64,000 bases of DNA. Origin: Spirochaetaceae bacterium (GTDB lineage: Bacteria > Spirochaetota > Spirochaetia > DSM-27196 > PXBQ01). The notes under the pieces are model-generated. The model did no database searches and was not told the origin of the DNA. It was given only the letters and a program-made list of their open reading frames with translations. The DNA lies in contig REEC01000133.1 in the NCBI GenBank assembly GCA_007695285.1, positions 58,076-122,075 on the forward strand. The letters are read 5' to 3'. Each line of letters begins with the position of its first letter. Within the stretch, counting starts at the first letter, position 1. This document shows positions 50,374 through 58,850 of the stretch, piece after piece. A program made the translations under genes and the position numbers.

Positions 50374-51521
50374 AGAACTCCGGTGAAGACAAAATCCGAT
50401 CGCACGGGCGCCTCCGCGGTTTTCCCGCTCTCCGAGACAAATCGTGCGACACCGTTCGTGAACGTAGCCGACGCCACGCGATCAAATCCGGCGGGTGTCC
50501 GGACCACCCCTTGAACGTACGGGACGACCGTGGACTTCTTCTTGTGGAGCGATACCGTCGTCGGTACACCGTTCTCGTTGAGCGCGTTTTTTTTGCTCGA
50601 CGGTCCCAAACCTTCTGTGAAAAACGCGCAGACATCCTCGATGCCGATACAGCACGTACGAGCATTCCACGGCGTCTGATATCGCCCATGGTTCTCCATC
50701 CAGATCACCGTCAGAGGCAGAAGCGCGGGGTTCCGAAGTCCAAACCAGAGAAACCCTTCGTCCAGGAAAACCGCTGCGCTCCACGAAGGCTGGTTCTTTC
50801 GCGCCTTTGCCGCGACAGCGATGATATCGACAAATCCCCTGCGGTTTGGGAACACCGTGCAGTCGGTTGACGGCTCGGACTTCCAGTTTGTCGGGACTTT
50901 TTTCAACGACGAGAACTTCACACCCGCCGGGAGCGCGTGGTACTCGCCGCTCTCGTACGGTGGCCCGACACCGGGATCGGTCATCCCAAACGCAATAGGT
51001 CCGGTCGAGACTGCGAGCGCTCCGGAGTTTTCGCCGGCGCGAAGCGTCGCGTGATGCCCGAGTGTCATCTGTCCGCCCATGCCGGAGATCTCGTGCCGCG
51101 AGTACACGACGTTCTCGCCTTCGACGATCTCGAGTGTCTTGGTCACCGTGCCGGGCCGGGCTCTGTTCGCGATCTTCATCGTGAGCCGCGAAATGCCTCC
51201 CTCGCGAGTGATATCGACACCATCCCACTCGCGCCCCGCAGGCTCGCCGTGCACCGCGTACGTTTCGCCACGAACGGTTCCGGCCTTGCCAAACGGCATA
51301 CAGAAGAAATCACCACGGAGAGGGACAAGAACCGGCTCATCGATTCGGAGCGCTTCATCCTGCCACGGGCTTATGTAGTACGGGTCGATCGGCGCCTTCG
51401 ACGCGCGGTCGAACGTGACCGGTGCCATCATCCCACCCCGACGAGTCACTGCCACGGAGACGTCGGAGTTCTCTAGGACAAAAGACTCTTGTGACCGTAT
51501 CATCCTTACGTTCGGTGTCAT
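50370..51521 (-). CDS. Conserved protein of galactose-mutarotase-like fold, function unknown
   Basis: ATG 51521 has CAGGAG six bases upstream; the track start 51905 crosses the divergent gene. The 383-residue product is cytoplasmic and beta-rich. Stretches such as VLENSDVSVAVTRRGGMMAPVTF near 15, PLRGDFFCMPFG, HGEPAGREWDGVDI and SRHEISGMGGQMTLGHHATL resemble aldose-1-epimerase-like sugar-binding sandwiches, with paired histidines where the catalytic site would be. I do not recognise a named family. It is divergent from the lyxose/mannose isomerase operon, which suggests a role in sugar handling. Confidence 0.6.
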   Translation of the reverse strand: MTPNVRMIRSQESFVLENSDVSVAVTRRGGMMAPVTFDRASKAPIDPYYISPWQDEALRIDEPVLVPLRGDFFCMPFGKAGTVRGETYAVHGEPAGREWDGVDITREGGISRLTMKIANRARPGTVTKTLEIVEGENVVYSRHEISGMGGQMTLGHHATLRAGENSGALAVSTGPIAFGMTDPGVGPPYESGEYHALPAGVKFSSLKKVPTNWKSEPSTDCTVFPNRRGFVDIIAVAAKARKNQPSWSAAVFLDEGFLWFGLRNPALLPLTVIWMENHGRYQTPWNARTCCIGIEDVCAFFTEGLGPSSKKNALNENGVPTTVSLHKKKSTVVPYVQGVVRTPAGFDRVASATFTNGVARFVSESGKTAEAPVRSDFVFTGVL

Positions 51522-51593
51522 CGTGTTCTCCTGAGGCTTTTCCCAATGATACCGTTTTTCGTGCTTGGATTGCCAGTGCAAACGGAGCGCGTA

Positions 51594-51622
51594 TTGAGAG
51601 AAGATCCAGCGCCCGGTATAAT
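51594..51622 (+). promoter_or_regulatory. Promoter of the isomerase-kinase-dehydrogenase operon
   Basis: TTGAGA, 17-bp spacer, TATAAT, 17 bp before the isomerase ATG, which has GGGAG six bases upstream. Confidence 0.65.
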
Positions 51623-51639
51623 CCCGTCGGGAGTCAACA

Positions 51640-52308
51640 ATGAAACGAAGTGAAATCAACGAATGGTTGACACACGCGGTCGCATTCTTGGCGGAGATGA
51701 AGTTCAAACTGCCGCCGTGGGCGTACTGGAGCCCGGAACGGTGGAGTTCGGCGGACGAAGACCTGAGCGAGATCACCGAGAACATGCTCGGGTGGGACGT
51801 CACGGATTTCGGAAGTGGACGGTTCTTCGATCGCGGACTGTTACTGTTCACGATACGGAACGGCAACGTGAGCGCGGGAGGCAAAACGTACGCCGAGAAA
51901 ATCATGCTCGTTCGCGAAGGGCAGGAGACGCCGTATCACTTTCACTGGAAGAAGACTGAGGACATTATCAACCGCGGCGGCGGGAATCTCGTGCTCGAGT
52001 TGAGGCACTCGCGCGACGACGGTGAGTTTTCCGACGAACCCGTGGACGTCGTAATCGACGGGATAACACGGCGCGTCGAGAGCGGTGGTCAGGTCGTGTT
52101 GACGCCCGGCGAGAGCATCACTTTGTACCCGGGCTTGTACCATCGCTTCTTCGCCGAAGGCGCGCCGGTTTTGACCGGCGAGGTCAGCACGGTCAACGAT
52201 GATCGTACGGATAATCGGTTTTTCGAGCAGGCGGGGCGTTATCCGTCCGTCGACGAGGACGAGAGTCCGGTGCACCTCCTGGTTTCCGACTATGCCCAAT
52301 ACGTTTAG
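51640..52308 (+). CDS. D-lyxose/D-mannose isomerase family protein
   Basis: This 222-residue cupin protein begins MKRSEINEWLTHAVAFLAEMKFKLPPWAYW, a family hallmark. The metal site includes TPYHFHWKKTEDIINRGGGNLVLEL (two His, one Glu) and YPGLYHRFFAEG (third His). Characterised relatives interconvert D-lyxose/D-xylulose and D-mannose/D-fructose. It is the first gene of the sugar operon and would feed a ketose to the kinase downstream. Confidence 0.87.
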   Translation: MKRSEINEWLTHAVAFLAEMKFKLPPWAYWSPERWSSADEDLSEITENMLGWDVTDFGSGRFFDRGLLLFTIRNGNVSAGGKTYAEKIMLVREGQETPYHFHWKKTEDIINRGGGNLVLELRHSRDDGEFSDEPVDVVIDGITRRVESGGQVVLTPGESITLYPGLYHRFFAEGAPVLTGEVSTVNDDRTDNRFFEQAGRYPSVDEDESPVHLLVSDYAQYV

Positions 52309-52335
52309 GCAGAAAATTTCGCGCCGGAGAGATCG

Positions 52336-53514
52336 ATGAGAATTCACGCGGTCGGATGCTCGCTGATCGATTATCTGTACACGGATGTCTCGTTCGTCTC
52401 ACCCGAGATCGCGCGGTTGCTCTCGCGGAGCGCCGGCGACGGTGGGCTCGTCCCGGGGTTACTCGTGTTCGCCTCGGAGTTTGAGCGTTTCACAGGCCGC
52501 AAGACCGACGAACTCCTGCGCGAAATCCTTGGCGAACCGGACGCCGTTAACCTCGGTGGCCCCGCGATCGTCGCGCTGATTCACGCGGCACAGCTCACCG
52601 CAGGATCCGGAGTGACGGCGCGCTTCTTCGGCGAAATCGGTGAGGATGCCACCGGCGATACGGTACTCGATATCGTCGGAAGAACACCGGTCGCCGTCGA
52701 CGATTACCGTCGCACAACCGGCGTCTCGCCGTACACGTACGTGCTGTCCGATCCGCGTTACGACCGAGGCCGTGGCGAGCGGATGTTCATCAACAACATC
52801 GGCGCCGCGTGGAACACGACATACGACTCGATCCCGGACGCCTTTTACGACGCTGAGATCGTCGTGTTCGGCGGGACGGCGTTGGTCCCGCGAATCCACG
52901 AAGACCTCGGCCTTATGTTGAGGCGTGCGCGCGACAACGGCGCGATCACCGTCGTGACTACCGTGTACGATTTTCTGAATCAAAACGCGCACCCCGAGAA
53001 GCCGTGGCCGCTTGGCGATGACTCGGCGTATTCCTTGATCGATGTGCTCATAGCTGATCGGGAGGAGGCGGTGCGAATTTCCGGGACGAACTCCGCACCG
53101 GATGCGGTCGAGTTCTTCATCGACAACGGCGTCGGGGCCGTGATCGTGACGCAAGGCGCGGATCCGTCGCTCGCCGCCGCGGCCCGCCGGCCGTTCGCTC
53201 GCCTCAAACCGACGTGGTACCCGGTTTCAGAGCGCGTGTGCGAAGATCTCGCGAAGGGGGTGTGTCGCGGTGGCGACACGACCGGGTGTGGCGACAACTT
53301 CGCGGGCGGCGTTATCGGTTCGCTCGCGGAACAGGCGGTCCACGGCAAGACACCTGATCTCGCGGAAGCGGTCGCTTGGGGCACGGTCTCAGGCGGATAC
53401 GCGTGCTACTACGCGGGGGGAACGCTGCTCGAGTCGCGCCCGGGAGAAAAAATGGAGGCGGTCATGCGCCTGTTCCAGGACTACGCCTTGCAGGCATCGG
53501 GGGACAGAACGTGA
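52336..53514 (+). CDS. PfkB-family carbohydrate kinase
   Basis: This 392-residue protein has features of the ribokinase/PfkB family: AVNLGGPAIVALIHAAQL near 77 (substrate side), ARFFGEIGEDATGDTVLD near 101, and the catalytic GDTTGCGDNFAGGVIGSL near 318 with the anion-hole and base Asp. It is longer than typical family members (about 310), with inserts near 35-60 and 270-300. The sugar is unknown; a ketose such as fructose or xylulose would fit the neighbouring isomerase. The stop overlaps the dehydrogenase start (GTGA). Confidence 0.87.
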   Translation: MRIHAVGCSLIDYLYTDVSFVSPEIARLLSRSAGDGGLVPGLLVFASEFERFTGRKTDELLREILGEPDAVNLGGPAIVALIHAAQLTAGSGVTARFFGEIGEDATGDTVLDIVGRTPVAVDDYRRTTGVSPYTYVLSDPRYDRGRGERMFINNIGAAWNTTYDSIPDAFYDAEIVVFGGTALVPRIHEDLGLMLRRARDNGAITVVTTVYDFLNQNAHPEKPWPLGDDSAYSLIDVLIADREEAVRISGTNSAPDAVEFFIDNGVGAVIVTQGADPSLAAAARRPFARLKPTWYPVSERVCEDLAKGVCRGGDTTGCGDNFAGGVIGSLAEQAVHGKTPDLAEAVAWGTVSGGYACYYAGGTLLESRPGEKMEAVMRLFQDYALQASGDRT

Positions 53515-54680
53515 AGCTCGTGATTTTTGGCGGCGGCAACATCGGCCGATCGTTCATCGGCCAGTTGTTCGCAAACGCGGGATTCGAGGTTGTGTTCATC
53601 GACGTCGATCGAACTGTCGTCGAGGCTCTGAACGAACGGCGTTCGTACGACGTGATCGTGAAAGAGACCGGCGAGCCGGACCGGTCGATCCGCGTCAAAA
53701 ACGTGCGCGCGGTCCACGCACACGATGAGGACGCCGTCGCACGTGAACTCGCGTCGACGACGATCGCGGCGACGGCGGTCGGGAAATCGGCGCTTTCGCA
53801 CGTCGCGCGGACGATCGCTCGTAGCATCGCTCACCGTGAATCGCCGCTCGATCTCATTCTGGCGGAGAACGATCGCAACGCGAGATCGACGGTCGTTGAC
53901 GCAGTGAGACAAACGGCGGGAAGCCACGCGCTCGCGCTCCTAGGTATCGTGGAAACGAGTATCGGGAAGATGGTTCCGATCATGCCTGCGGACGTCAGAA
54001 ACGCTGACCCGCTGCTCGTTTTCGCCGAGGCATACAACAGACTCATCGTCGATCGGTCGGGTTTCATTAACGGCGTGCCGGACGTCAGCGGAATCGATGC
54101 GGTCAATAACATCCGCGCGTACGTCGACCGGAAGCTCTACGTGCACAACCTCGGCCACGCGGCAGCCGCGTATCTCGGGAACCGGATTGCGCCCGAGACA
54201 CGCGCACTCGCCGATGTCCTTCGGCTCGATGAGGTGCAATCTACGACGGCACGCGCGATGTCCGAGGCGGCCGACGCGATCTGCTCGGAGTACCCGGCCG
54301 ATCTGTCGCGCGAAGCGCTCACCGATCATATTGAGGATCTGTTACGACGATTCGCGAACGCCGCACTCGGTGACACGGTGTACCGCGTCGGCCGGGACGT
54401 ACCCCGCAAGATAGCGAAGTCGGACCGCATAACCGGCGCCGCTCTCCTGTGCGCGCGTCACGGCAAGCCGTTTGAGGCGATCACCGGTGTTTTTCACGCG
54501 GCGCTTGCCTTCGGCGCGTGCGACGACGACGGCAACGCGTACGCCGGCGACGAGCAGTTTCGGTCGGTCGCGGTGCCGAGAGGAGCGGAGTACGTCGTGC
54601 GAGAGGTCATCGGGCTGTCCGCGAGCGACCACATAGAAAGCACCGTCGCGAAACGTTTTCTTGGGTACGCCCGACCGTAG
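53511..54680 (+). CDS. Mannitol-1-phosphate 5-dehydrogenase-like protein
   Basis: GTG 53511 forms a GTGA overlap with the kinase stop; the track start 53376 lies inside that gene. The 389-residue product begins MKLVIFGGGNIGRSFIGQLFANAGFEVVFIDVD, the MtlD-type Rossmann fold, and has DLILAENDRNAR near 117, ETSIGKMVPIMP near 146 and a C-terminal domain with YVDRKLYVHNLGHAAAAYLG, where Lys and His are catalytic in this family. It would reduce fructose-6-P to mannitol-1-P or act on a related polyol/uronate. Substrate is inferred from fold only. Confidence 0.83.
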   Translation: MKLVIFGGGNIGRSFIGQLFANAGFEVVFIDVDRTVVEALNERRSYDVIVKETGEPDRSIRVKNVRAVHAHDEDAVARELASTTIAATAVGKSALSHVARTIARSIAHRESPLDLILAENDRNARSTVVDAVRQTAGSHALALLGIVETSIGKMVPIMPADVRNADPLLVFAEAYNRLIVDRSGFINGVPDVSGIDAVNNIRAYVDRKLYVHNLGHAAAAYLGNRIAPETRALADVLRLDEVQSTTARAMSEAADAICSEYPADLSREALTDHIEDLLRRFANAALGDTVYRVGRDVPRKIAKSDRITGAALLCARHGKPFEAITGVFHAALAFGACDDDGNAYAGDEQFRSVAVPRGAEYVVREVIGLSASDHIESTVAKRFLGYARP

Positions 54681-54710
54681 GGTGAGTTAGATCAAATCAA
54701 TTGAAGGGTA

Positions 54711-54739
54711 TTGATTTTTCGATCGATTCCGTTTATAGT
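54711..54739 (+). promoter_or_regulatory. Promoter of the DUF4914 gene
   Basis: TTGATT, 17-bp spacer, TATAGT. The ATG at 54793 is about 48 nt downstream of the predicted start and preceded by GATGGAGG. Confidence 0.6.
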
Positions 54740-54792
54740 GATCGCCTACGTCACATTCACAGAAGCACGTAAATCTCAGAGATGGAGGACAG

Positions 54793-56667
54793 ATGAGTCA
54801 CGACATACTCTCAAAGTTAAAACTGCACGGAGACCTCGCGGACCTGCTCGCAAACGTCGAAATGATCGTGCCCGAGAGCCGGGAACACCTGCTAGAAATA
54901 ACGTTCATGGGCAACGAAAACGATCATGTCGAGGTCGCGTACGAGGTCGCCGGCAAAGGTTTTTTTGTCGAAGTCAACGTAGCGCGGTGCAAGAACGGAG
55001 CGGCGGTAAACTACACCGAAGAGTACATGAGGCGCCGCGACCCCGAAGCGATGGTGATCGCCGACGACGGACCGACCGACAAAACGCGGTATCTCGACCG
55101 GTACGGCAAAGAGTTCACCGATACGCGTGCGGAGACGTTCGCGTGGCTCAAGGACCAGAAAAAACTCATCGTGTTGCCTTTCATGTCCGGCGACAAGGAA
55201 AAAGGCTATCCGACCGTTCTCGTCGCGCCGGCGAACGCCGGTTTTTTCGTGACGGGTCTCGCCGATCTCCAGGGGTTTATCCCGGCCGGCGAACTCGCGG
55301 CGGGATTTGAGCCGGTCGCGGCGATATACCTCGCTCCGCCGTTCCGACATACGCACTTCAACGGCAAACAGGTCGTCGTGCACAACCGCCTCGAAAACAT
55401 GCACGAGCTGTTCTCGTATAACCTCTACCCGGGTCCAAGCGCGAAAAAAGGCGTGTACGGTATTTTACTCTCGATCGGCGAGAAAGAAGGCTGGACGACG
55501 CTTCACTCGTCGGCGGTTCGGCTCATCACGCCGTACGACAACCACTACGTCATCATGCACGAAGGTGCGTCGGGTGGCGGCAAGAGCGAAATGACCCAAC
55601 CGATCCACCGCGAGCCCGACGGACGCGTCGTGATGGCGACCAACACGATCACCGACGAAAAAATCATGATCGAGCTTCCGGATACATGTATCCTTCAACC
55701 GGTGACCGACGACATGGCTCTCGCGCACCCGAAACTCCAGAATACCAGCGGAAAACTCGTGATCGAGGACGCCGAGGCAGGATGGTTCCTGCGCGTCGAT
55801 CACCTCAAGACGTACGGCACCGAGCCGTTTCTTGAGAAGCTCACGATTAACCCTCCCGAACCGCTCATTTTCCTGAACATCGACGGGAAGGTCGACTCGA
55901 CGCTCTTGATCTGGGAACACACGATGGACGCGCCCGGGAAACCGTGCCCGAACCCACGCGTGATTATGCCGCGCCACTTCATCGAAGATACGGTCAATGA
56001 ACCGGTCGAGGTCGACGTTCGCAGCTTCGGCGTCCGAACGCCGCCGAGCACGGCCAAAAAGCCGAACTACGGCGTTATCGGCATGATTCACATTCTGCCT
56101 CCGGCCTTGGGCTGGCTCTGGAGACTCGTCGCACCGCGCGGTCACTCGAACCCGAGCATCGTTACGACCGAGGGGCTCTCGAGCGAAGGCGTCGGGTCGT
56201 ACTGGCCGTTTGCAACCGGAAAGATGGTGACGCAGGCGAACCTGCTGCTCGAGTTGATCCAGAATACTCCTCGTACCCGCTACGTCCTGATGCCGAATCA
56301 GTACATCGGCGCGTACCACGTCGGCTTCAAGCCCGAGTGGATCGTACGCGAGTACATCGCGCGCAGGGGAAGCGTCCAGTTCCGCCCGGACCAGGTATCG
56401 GCCTCACGCTGCCCGATTCTCGGGCTCTCGCCGAACTCGCTCCGGGTCAGCGGTCAAGAGATTCCGAAAGGATTACTGCACGTCGAGGATCAAGTCGAGG
56501 TCGGCCCGGAAGGGTACGACGCGGGCGCAAAAATCCTCGTCGACTTCTTCCAACAGGAACTCAAACAGTTCTACACGCCGGAGTTGATGCCCCTCGGCAA
56601 AAAGATCATCGATATCTGTATGAGCAACGGAACGGTCGAGGACTATCAGGCGGTTCTCGACTTATAG
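54793..56667 (+). CDS. DUF4914 protein, PEP-carboxykinase-like P-loop domain
   Basis: This 624-residue cytoplasmic protein has at residues 258-265 the motif GASGGGKS inside VIMHEGASGGGKSEMTQP, which resembles the kinase-1a loop of PEP carboxykinase (GLSGTGKT) and HPr kinase. A histidine-rich stretch PPFRHTHFNGKQVVVHNR lies near 183, and DLEDAEAGWFLRVDHLKTYG-like and PLIFLNIDGKVDS segments follow. The family is DUF4914, of unknown activity. A nucleotide-dependent phosphotransfer or carboxykinase reaction is inferred from the loop. It has its own promoter and terminator, so it is a free-standing unit that is probably well expressed. Confidence 0.75.
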   Translation: MSHDILSKLKLHGDLADLLANVEMIVPESREHLLEITFMGNENDHVEVAYEVAGKGFFVEVNVARCKNGAAVNYTEEYMRRRDPEAMVIADDGPTDKTRYLDRYGKEFTDTRAETFAWLKDQKKLIVLPFMSGDKEKGYPTVLVAPANAGFFVTGLADLQGFIPAGELAAGFEPVAAIYLAPPFRHTHFNGKQVVVHNRLENMHELFSYNLYPGPSAKKGVYGILLSIGEKEGWTTLHSSAVRLITPYDNHYVIMHEGASGGGKSEMTQPIHREPDGRVVMATNTITDEKIMIELPDTCILQPVTDDMALAHPKLQNTSGKLVIEDAEAGWFLRVDHLKTYGTEPFLEKLTINPPEPLIFLNIDGKVDSTLLIWEHTMDAPGKPCPNPRVIMPRHFIEDTVNEPVEVDVRSFGVRTPPSTAKKPNYGVIGMIHILPPALGWLWRLVAPRGHSNPSIVTTEGLSSEGVGSYWPFATGKMVTQANLLLELIQNTPRTRYVLMPNQYIGAYHVGFKPEWIVREYIARRGSVQFRPDQVSASRCPILGLSPNSLRVSGQEIPKGLLHVEDQVEVGPEGYDAGAKILVDFFQQELKQFYTPELMPLGKKIIDICMSNGTVEDYQAVLDL

Positions 56668-56696
56668 ACTCACCAAAGCGATACCTTTGTATCAAC

Positions 56697-56722
56697 GGCG
56701 CCCCTCTCGGGGCGCCTTTTTT
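56697..56722 (+). terminator. Intrinsic terminator of the DUF4914 gene
   Basis: GGCGCCCC-TCTC-GGGGCGCC followed by six T: a perfect 8-bp GC stem with a four-base loop. Confidence 0.9.
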
Positions 56723-56818
56723 GCGCCGTGTCATTGTCTGTTATGTCTTTGTCTGCCGCACACATCGCCGCAACCGCGTCGGCTACGGTCGGAAACGGTG
56801 GGCAAGTGCGGGCCAAGA

Positions 56819-56848
56819 TTGACACCCGACCGTGCCCGGCGATACAGT
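56819..56848 (+). promoter_or_regulatory. Promoter of bpt
   Basis: TTGACA, 18-bp spacer, TACAGT. Only 12 bases separate the -10 box from the ATG, leaving a leader of about six bases with no SD. Both boxes equal those of the leuA promoter. Confidence 0.6.
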
Positions 56849-56860
56849 GGTTCTTACGCG

Positions 56861-57550
56861 ATGCGTGTCAACGTTTTTGAGATTAACCACGGTGATTGCC
56901 CGTATCTTCCCGACCGAGCGTGGGTAACCGATACCTTTCAGGTCCCGCGTATAGACGGGCGGTTATACGAGAATCTTCTGAGCCACGGCTGGAGAAGGAG
57001 CGGAAACACGTTCTACCGGAACGTTTGCCCGGGCTGCACCGCGTGTCTCCCGATCAGAATCCCAACGCACCGGTTCGTAGCGAGCAAGTCGCAACGCAGA
57101 GTCATCCGGCGCAACACCGACGTCGCGTGCACGCGACGCCGCACCGAGTTCACCGATGAGGCGTATGACCTTTACCGCGCATACTGCGACGCGCGCCACG
57201 GTCCCCACGATATCATCGGCCCCAAGCAGTTTGCGACGTTTCTCGTCGAATCGCCCGTTCGCGCGGAGATGATGGAGTACCGGGTCGCAGGGCGGCTGGT
57301 TGGAGTCGGTTGGATCGATCTTCTCGCCGACGGGATCTCGAGTGTATACTTTGTGTTTGATCCGGCCGAAAGCGGGCGCAGCCTCGGGACGTTTTCCGCG
57401 CTCACCGAGATCTCGCTCGCGCGCGATCTCGGCTTGCAGTGGGTCTATCTCGGTTTTTTCGTCGACGGCAGCAGAAAAATGGAGTATAAGGCTCGATTCC
57501 GCCCGCATCAGCTGCTCGTGAGCGACCGGTGGATCGAGCGGACCGAGTAA
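56861..57550 (+). CDS. bpt: Aspartate/glutamate leucyltransferase (Bpt/ATE1 family)
   Basis: The track start 56687 crosses the terminator and promoter; ATG 56861 gives 229 residues. The N-terminal ATE domain shows GDCPYLPDRAWVTDTFQV, YENLLSHGWRRSGNTFYRNVCPGCTACLPIRIPTHRFVASKSQRRVIRRNTDV, and the C-terminal part has SSVYFVFDPAESGRSLGTFSALTEISLARDLGLQWVYLGFFVDGSRKMEYKARFRPHQLL, all standard for the family. It transfers Leu to N-terminal Asp/Glu, marking proteins for ClpS/ClpAP. It converges on metY four bases away. Confidence 0.93.
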   Translation: MRVNVFEINHGDCPYLPDRAWVTDTFQVPRIDGRLYENLLSHGWRRSGNTFYRNVCPGCTACLPIRIPTHRFVASKSQRRVIRRNTDVACTRRRTEFTDEAYDLYRAYCDARHGPHDIIGPKQFATFLVESPVRAEMMEYRVAGRLVGVGWIDLLADGISSVYFVFDPAESGRSLGTFSALTEISLARDLGLQWVYLGFFVDGSRKMEYKARFRPHQLLVSDRWIERTE

Positions 57551-57554
57551 CGAG

Positions 57555-58835
57555 TTACGCCGTGCCGAGCGCCGAATCGATGTCGGCGATAATGTCGTCG
57601 ATGTGTTCGATGCCGATCGAGAGCCGCACCATCTCCGGAGGCAGCCCCGCGGCGCGCTGCTGATCCTCGTCGAGCTGGGAATGCGTCGTCGTCGCCGGAT
57701 GGATCGCGAGGCTTTTTGCGTCGCCGACGTTCGCGACGTGCGAGAAGAGCTCGAGCGAGTCGATAAATCGACGACCCGCGTCGCGTCCGCCCTTGATACC
57801 GAACACGACCATTCCTCCGAATCCGTTCTTCAGGTACTTCACCGCGTTTGCGTGCGTCGGGTGATCCGGCAGCCCCGGGTAGTTTGTCCACTCGACTTTG
57901 GGGTGGCGGCTCAGGTGTTCAGCGACGGCCTGCGCGTTTTGACTGTGGCGTTCCATCCTCAACGAGAGAGTTTCGAGCCCCTGCAGGAAGATCCACGCGT
58001 TATCGGGAGCGATCGCCGCGCCGAGATTCCGCAACGGGACCAGCCGCATTCGGAGAATGTACGCGAGCGGCGAGAGGTCGCCGAGATCGTGAGCGTACCG
58101 CAACCCGTGGTAGCTTCCGTCGGGCTCGTTCATCGTCGTGAACTTCGGGTCGGTCCAGTCGAACTTCCCGGAGTCGACGACGACGCCGCCGATCCCGGTT
58201 CCGTGCCCGCCCATCCACTTCGTCAGCGAGTCGACGACGATATCTGCTCCGAACTCGATCGTTCGGGCGAGGTACGGCGTCGTAAACGTCGCGTCGACGA
58301 TCAGCGGCACACGATGCGCGTGCGCGACGTCCGCGATCGCCCTGAAGTCCGGCACGCTCAACGCCGGGTTTCCGATCGACTCGACAAAAACCGCGCGTGT
58401 TTTTGGGTTTATCGCGGCTTCGATCGCCGGGAGATCGAGCGGATCGACGAACCGCACGGTGATCCCGTACTTCGGCAGGATGTCGTTGAACATCGTGAAT
58501 GTCCCACCGTACAGGTGCGCGCTCGAGACGATCTCGTCGCCGGCAACGGCGATGTTGATGATCGAGTAGAACACCGCCGCCGTACCGGACGCGAGCGCGA
58601 GCGCCGCGACGCCACCCTCGAGCGCGGCCACCCTCTCTTCGAGCACGTTCTGTGTCGGGTTTTGCAGCCGGGTGTAGATGTATCCGAGCTCCTTCAGCGC
58701 AAACAAGTTTGCCGCGTGGTCGGTGTTCTTGAAGTTGTACGCGGTCGTGCGGTGTACCGCCGGCGCCCGACTCGGGCTCCCGTCGTCGCTCAACCCGGCG
58801 TGCAAAGCCAGCGTCTCGAATTTATGCATACTCAT
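57555..58835 (-). CDS. metY: O-acetylhomoserine aminocarboxypropyltransferase (sulfhydrylase)
   Basis: This 426-residue Cys/Met-metabolism PLP enzyme starts KFETLALHAGLSDDGSPSRAPAVHRTTAYNF, has YTRLQNPTQNVLEERVAALEGG near 52, and the PLP lysine in ADIVVDSLTKWMGGHGTGIGGVVVDSG near 205. Length and the HGTGIGG segment distinguish MetY from MetB/MetC (about 380-400). It makes homocysteine from O-acetylhomoserine and sulfide. It is 15 bp downstream of cysK in the same direction, with SD GGAGGA. Confidence 0.95.
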   Translation of the reverse strand: MSMHKFETLALHAGLSDDGSPSRAPAVHRTTAYNFKNTDHAANLFALKELGYIYTRLQNPTQNVLEERVAALEGGVAALALASGTAAVFYSIINIAVAGDEIVSSAHLYGGTFTMFNDILPKYGITVRFVDPLDLPAIEAAINPKTRAVFVESIGNPALSVPDFRAIADVAHAHRVPLIVDATFTTPYLARTIEFGADIVVDSLTKWMGGHGTGIGGVVVDSGKFDWTDPKFTTMNEPDGSYHGLRYAHDLGDLSPLAYILRMRLVPLRNLGAAIAPDNAWIFLQGLETLSLRMERHSQNAQAVAEHLSRHPKVEWTNYPGLPDHPTHANAVKYLKNGFGGMVVFGIKGGRDAGRRFIDSLELFSHVANVGDAKSLAIHPATTTHSQLDEDQQRAAGLPPEMVRLSIGIEHIDDIIADIDSALGTA

Positions 58836-58850
58836 GATTCCTCCGTGAAG

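Noticed and set aside
50370-51905. 511-aa version of the mutarotase-like gene
   Set aside because: The first 128 residues run antisense through the divergent isomerase gene and its promoter; ATG 51521 has an SD.
51640-54680. Assignment as a mannitol PTS operon
   Set aside because: The dehydrogenase resembles MtlD, but no PTS component is present and the isomerase and kinase point elsewhere.
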